Below, piece after piece: positions 5,676-6,271 of a stretch of DNA of 6,271 bases; within the stretch, counting starts at the first letter, position 1, and each line of letters begins with the position of its first letter. Under the pieces are notes generated by a model. The model had not been told where the DNA came from. It was given only the letters and a program-made list of their open reading frames with translations, and did not search any database. The stretch spans positions 1 to 6,271 of the forward strand of contig JAPOVO010000097.1 in the NCBI GenBank assembly GCA_026708165.1, written 5' to 3'. Position numbers and translations under genes: made by a program. The DNA comes from Chloroflexota bacterium. Lineage in GTDB: Bacteria; Chloroflexota; UBA11872; VXNJ01.

Positions 5676-5876
5676 TTGGGAGCGCAACCCAAACAGAGAA
5701 TCGTAAAAGGGCGTCGGAACCGACGCCGGTCTCATCACGCTCTCCGACCGATGAACTTTGGCCGGTGCACACAGTGCCGGAGCCTCGTTTCGAGTCACCG
5801 GGTCTGCCCCGTGTGCGGCTACTACCGGAACACCGAAGTGGTAGCGACGGAACAGCCGAAGGTCAAGTATCGCTAG
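5676..5876 (+). CDS. rpmF: 50S ribosomal protein L32, zinc-binding form
   Basis: 66 residues from TTG 5676 to TAG 5874-5876. A structural protein of the large ribosomal subunit. The basic N-terminus with KGRRNRRRSHHALRP (11-25) is the L32 hallmark, followed by CTQC (31-34) and CPVC (44-47) that form the four-cysteine zinc ribbon of the C+ type, then GYYRNTEV. It is slightly longer than the usual 57-62 residues because of the tail ATEQPKVKYR. The Shine-Dalgarno GGGGAG (5660-5665) lies inside the end of the DUF177 gene, ten bases before the TTG, which suggests translational coupling. Keeping four cysteines, as opposed to the C- paralogue, implies zinc use. Confidence 0.95.
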   Translation: MGAQPKQRIVKGRRNRRRSHHALRPMNFGRCTQCRSLVSSHRVCPVCGYYRNTEVVATEQPKVKYR

Positions 5877-5930
5877 CGTCTCAACAGTTCGACGGGCGCC
5901 AATCGGGCTTCCCAATCTACAAGTCAAGCG

Positions 5931-6271
5931 TTGACCTACGCACTGCTATTTCCGGGTCAGGCGTCTCAATACGTTGGAATGGGGCGGGACGTCGCGGGCG
6001 AATGGGATTCCGCTGACAAGGTATTCGAAATCGCGGACGAATGTACAGGGCTGCCAGTTCGGAGACTCTGTTTCGAAGGTCCCGCGGAAGAACTGGCGAT
6101 GATCGTAAACCTTCAACCGTGCATGGTCGCGGTGAGCATTGCCATGCTGGCGGCGGCTTGCGAAGAAGCCGGGCTTGGGCAGCAGGACGTATTCGATCTT
6201 GGACGTTTTCGGCAGCCGCCGGCGTTCGCGGCGGGACACAGTGTTGGAGAGTATTCCGCGCTCGCGGCTTC
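5931..6271 (+). CDS. fabD: Malonyl-CoA:ACP transacylase, N-terminal part (runs off the window)
   Basis: 113 codons are present of a family of about 310. FabD moves malonyl from malonyl-CoA to the phosphopantetheine arm of acyl carrier protein, starting fatty-acid elongation in the cytoplasm. It shows LFPGQASQYVGMG (6-18; the usual motif is PGQGSQ, here Ala11), the FEGPAEEL block (48-55), NLQP (60-63, usually NTQP), and GHSVGEYSALAA (102-113) with nucleophile Ser104 (codon 6240-6242). The start is TTG 5931: this frame is the same as that of rpmF, which stops at 5876, and no ATG, GTG or TTG occurs between. No clear Shine-Dalgarno is seen. The second catalytic residue (His) and the rest lie beyond the window. 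Confidence 0.93.
   Translation, partial: MTYALLFPGQASQYVGMGRDVAGEWDSADKVFEIADECTGLPVRRLCFEGPAEELAMIVNLQPCMVAVSIAMLAAACEEAGLGQQDVFDLGRFRQPPAFAAGHSVGEYSALAA

Noticed and set aside
1..6271. tRNA, rRNA, CRISPR array, riboswitch or insertion sequence
   Set aside because: No cloverleaf, spaced direct repeats, conserved riboswitch core, transposase frame or paired terminal repeats could be recognised by eye.

Overview
The window reads as a moderately GC-rich bacterial chromosome segment. The best guess for the host is a Chloroflexota lineage, perhaps Dehalococcoidia/SAR202-like. This is inference from three things: the Pro/Thr-rich linker of the secreted protease, the coaD / coiled-coil protein / DUF177 / rpmF / fabD gene order, and the heavy use of TTG and GTG starts. 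No taxonomic marker such as rRNA lies in the window.

Layout. Positions 1-812 are a loose, gene-poor segment. It holds a small cysteine-rich protein (17-241), a short TTG-started reading frame that looks like the amputated N-terminus of a GAF-domain sensor (389-682), and a dispersed-repeat-like element plus a UUCG hairpin (681-727). Positions 813-3947, minus strand, encode one very large exported protein of 1044 residues. Its parts in order are an export signal, a Pro/Thr linker, an HtrA-like trypsin-fold serine protease domain, a degenerate and then a clear PPC-type beta-sandwich domain, and three tandem copies of a PsbP/Mog1-like domain. A 134-bp divergent intergenic region follows. Positions 4082-6271, plus strand, form a compact housekeeping run: coaD (coenzyme A synthesis), a DivIVA/ATP-synthase-b-like coiled-coil protein, a DUF177/YceD protein, rpmF (ribosomal protein L32) and the 5' part of fabD (malonyl-CoA:ACP transacylase), which runs off the window end.

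How the genes work together. The housekeeping run links CoA supply, ribosome biogenesis and fatty-acid initiation: CoaD makes dephospho-CoA and FabD loads malonyl from malonyl-CoA onto ACP. DUF177-rpmF is a classic pair. The plsX and fabH genes that often sit between rpmF and fabD are absent here. A clean extended -10 promoter (4050-4058) stands just upstream of coaD and could drive the whole run. The divergent giant protease appears to be a stand-alone accessory gene.

No convincing new multi-gene system was found. The most unusual items are the architecture of the giant protease, the missing canonical start of the coiled-coil gene, and the truncated GAF gene ending inside a repeat element.
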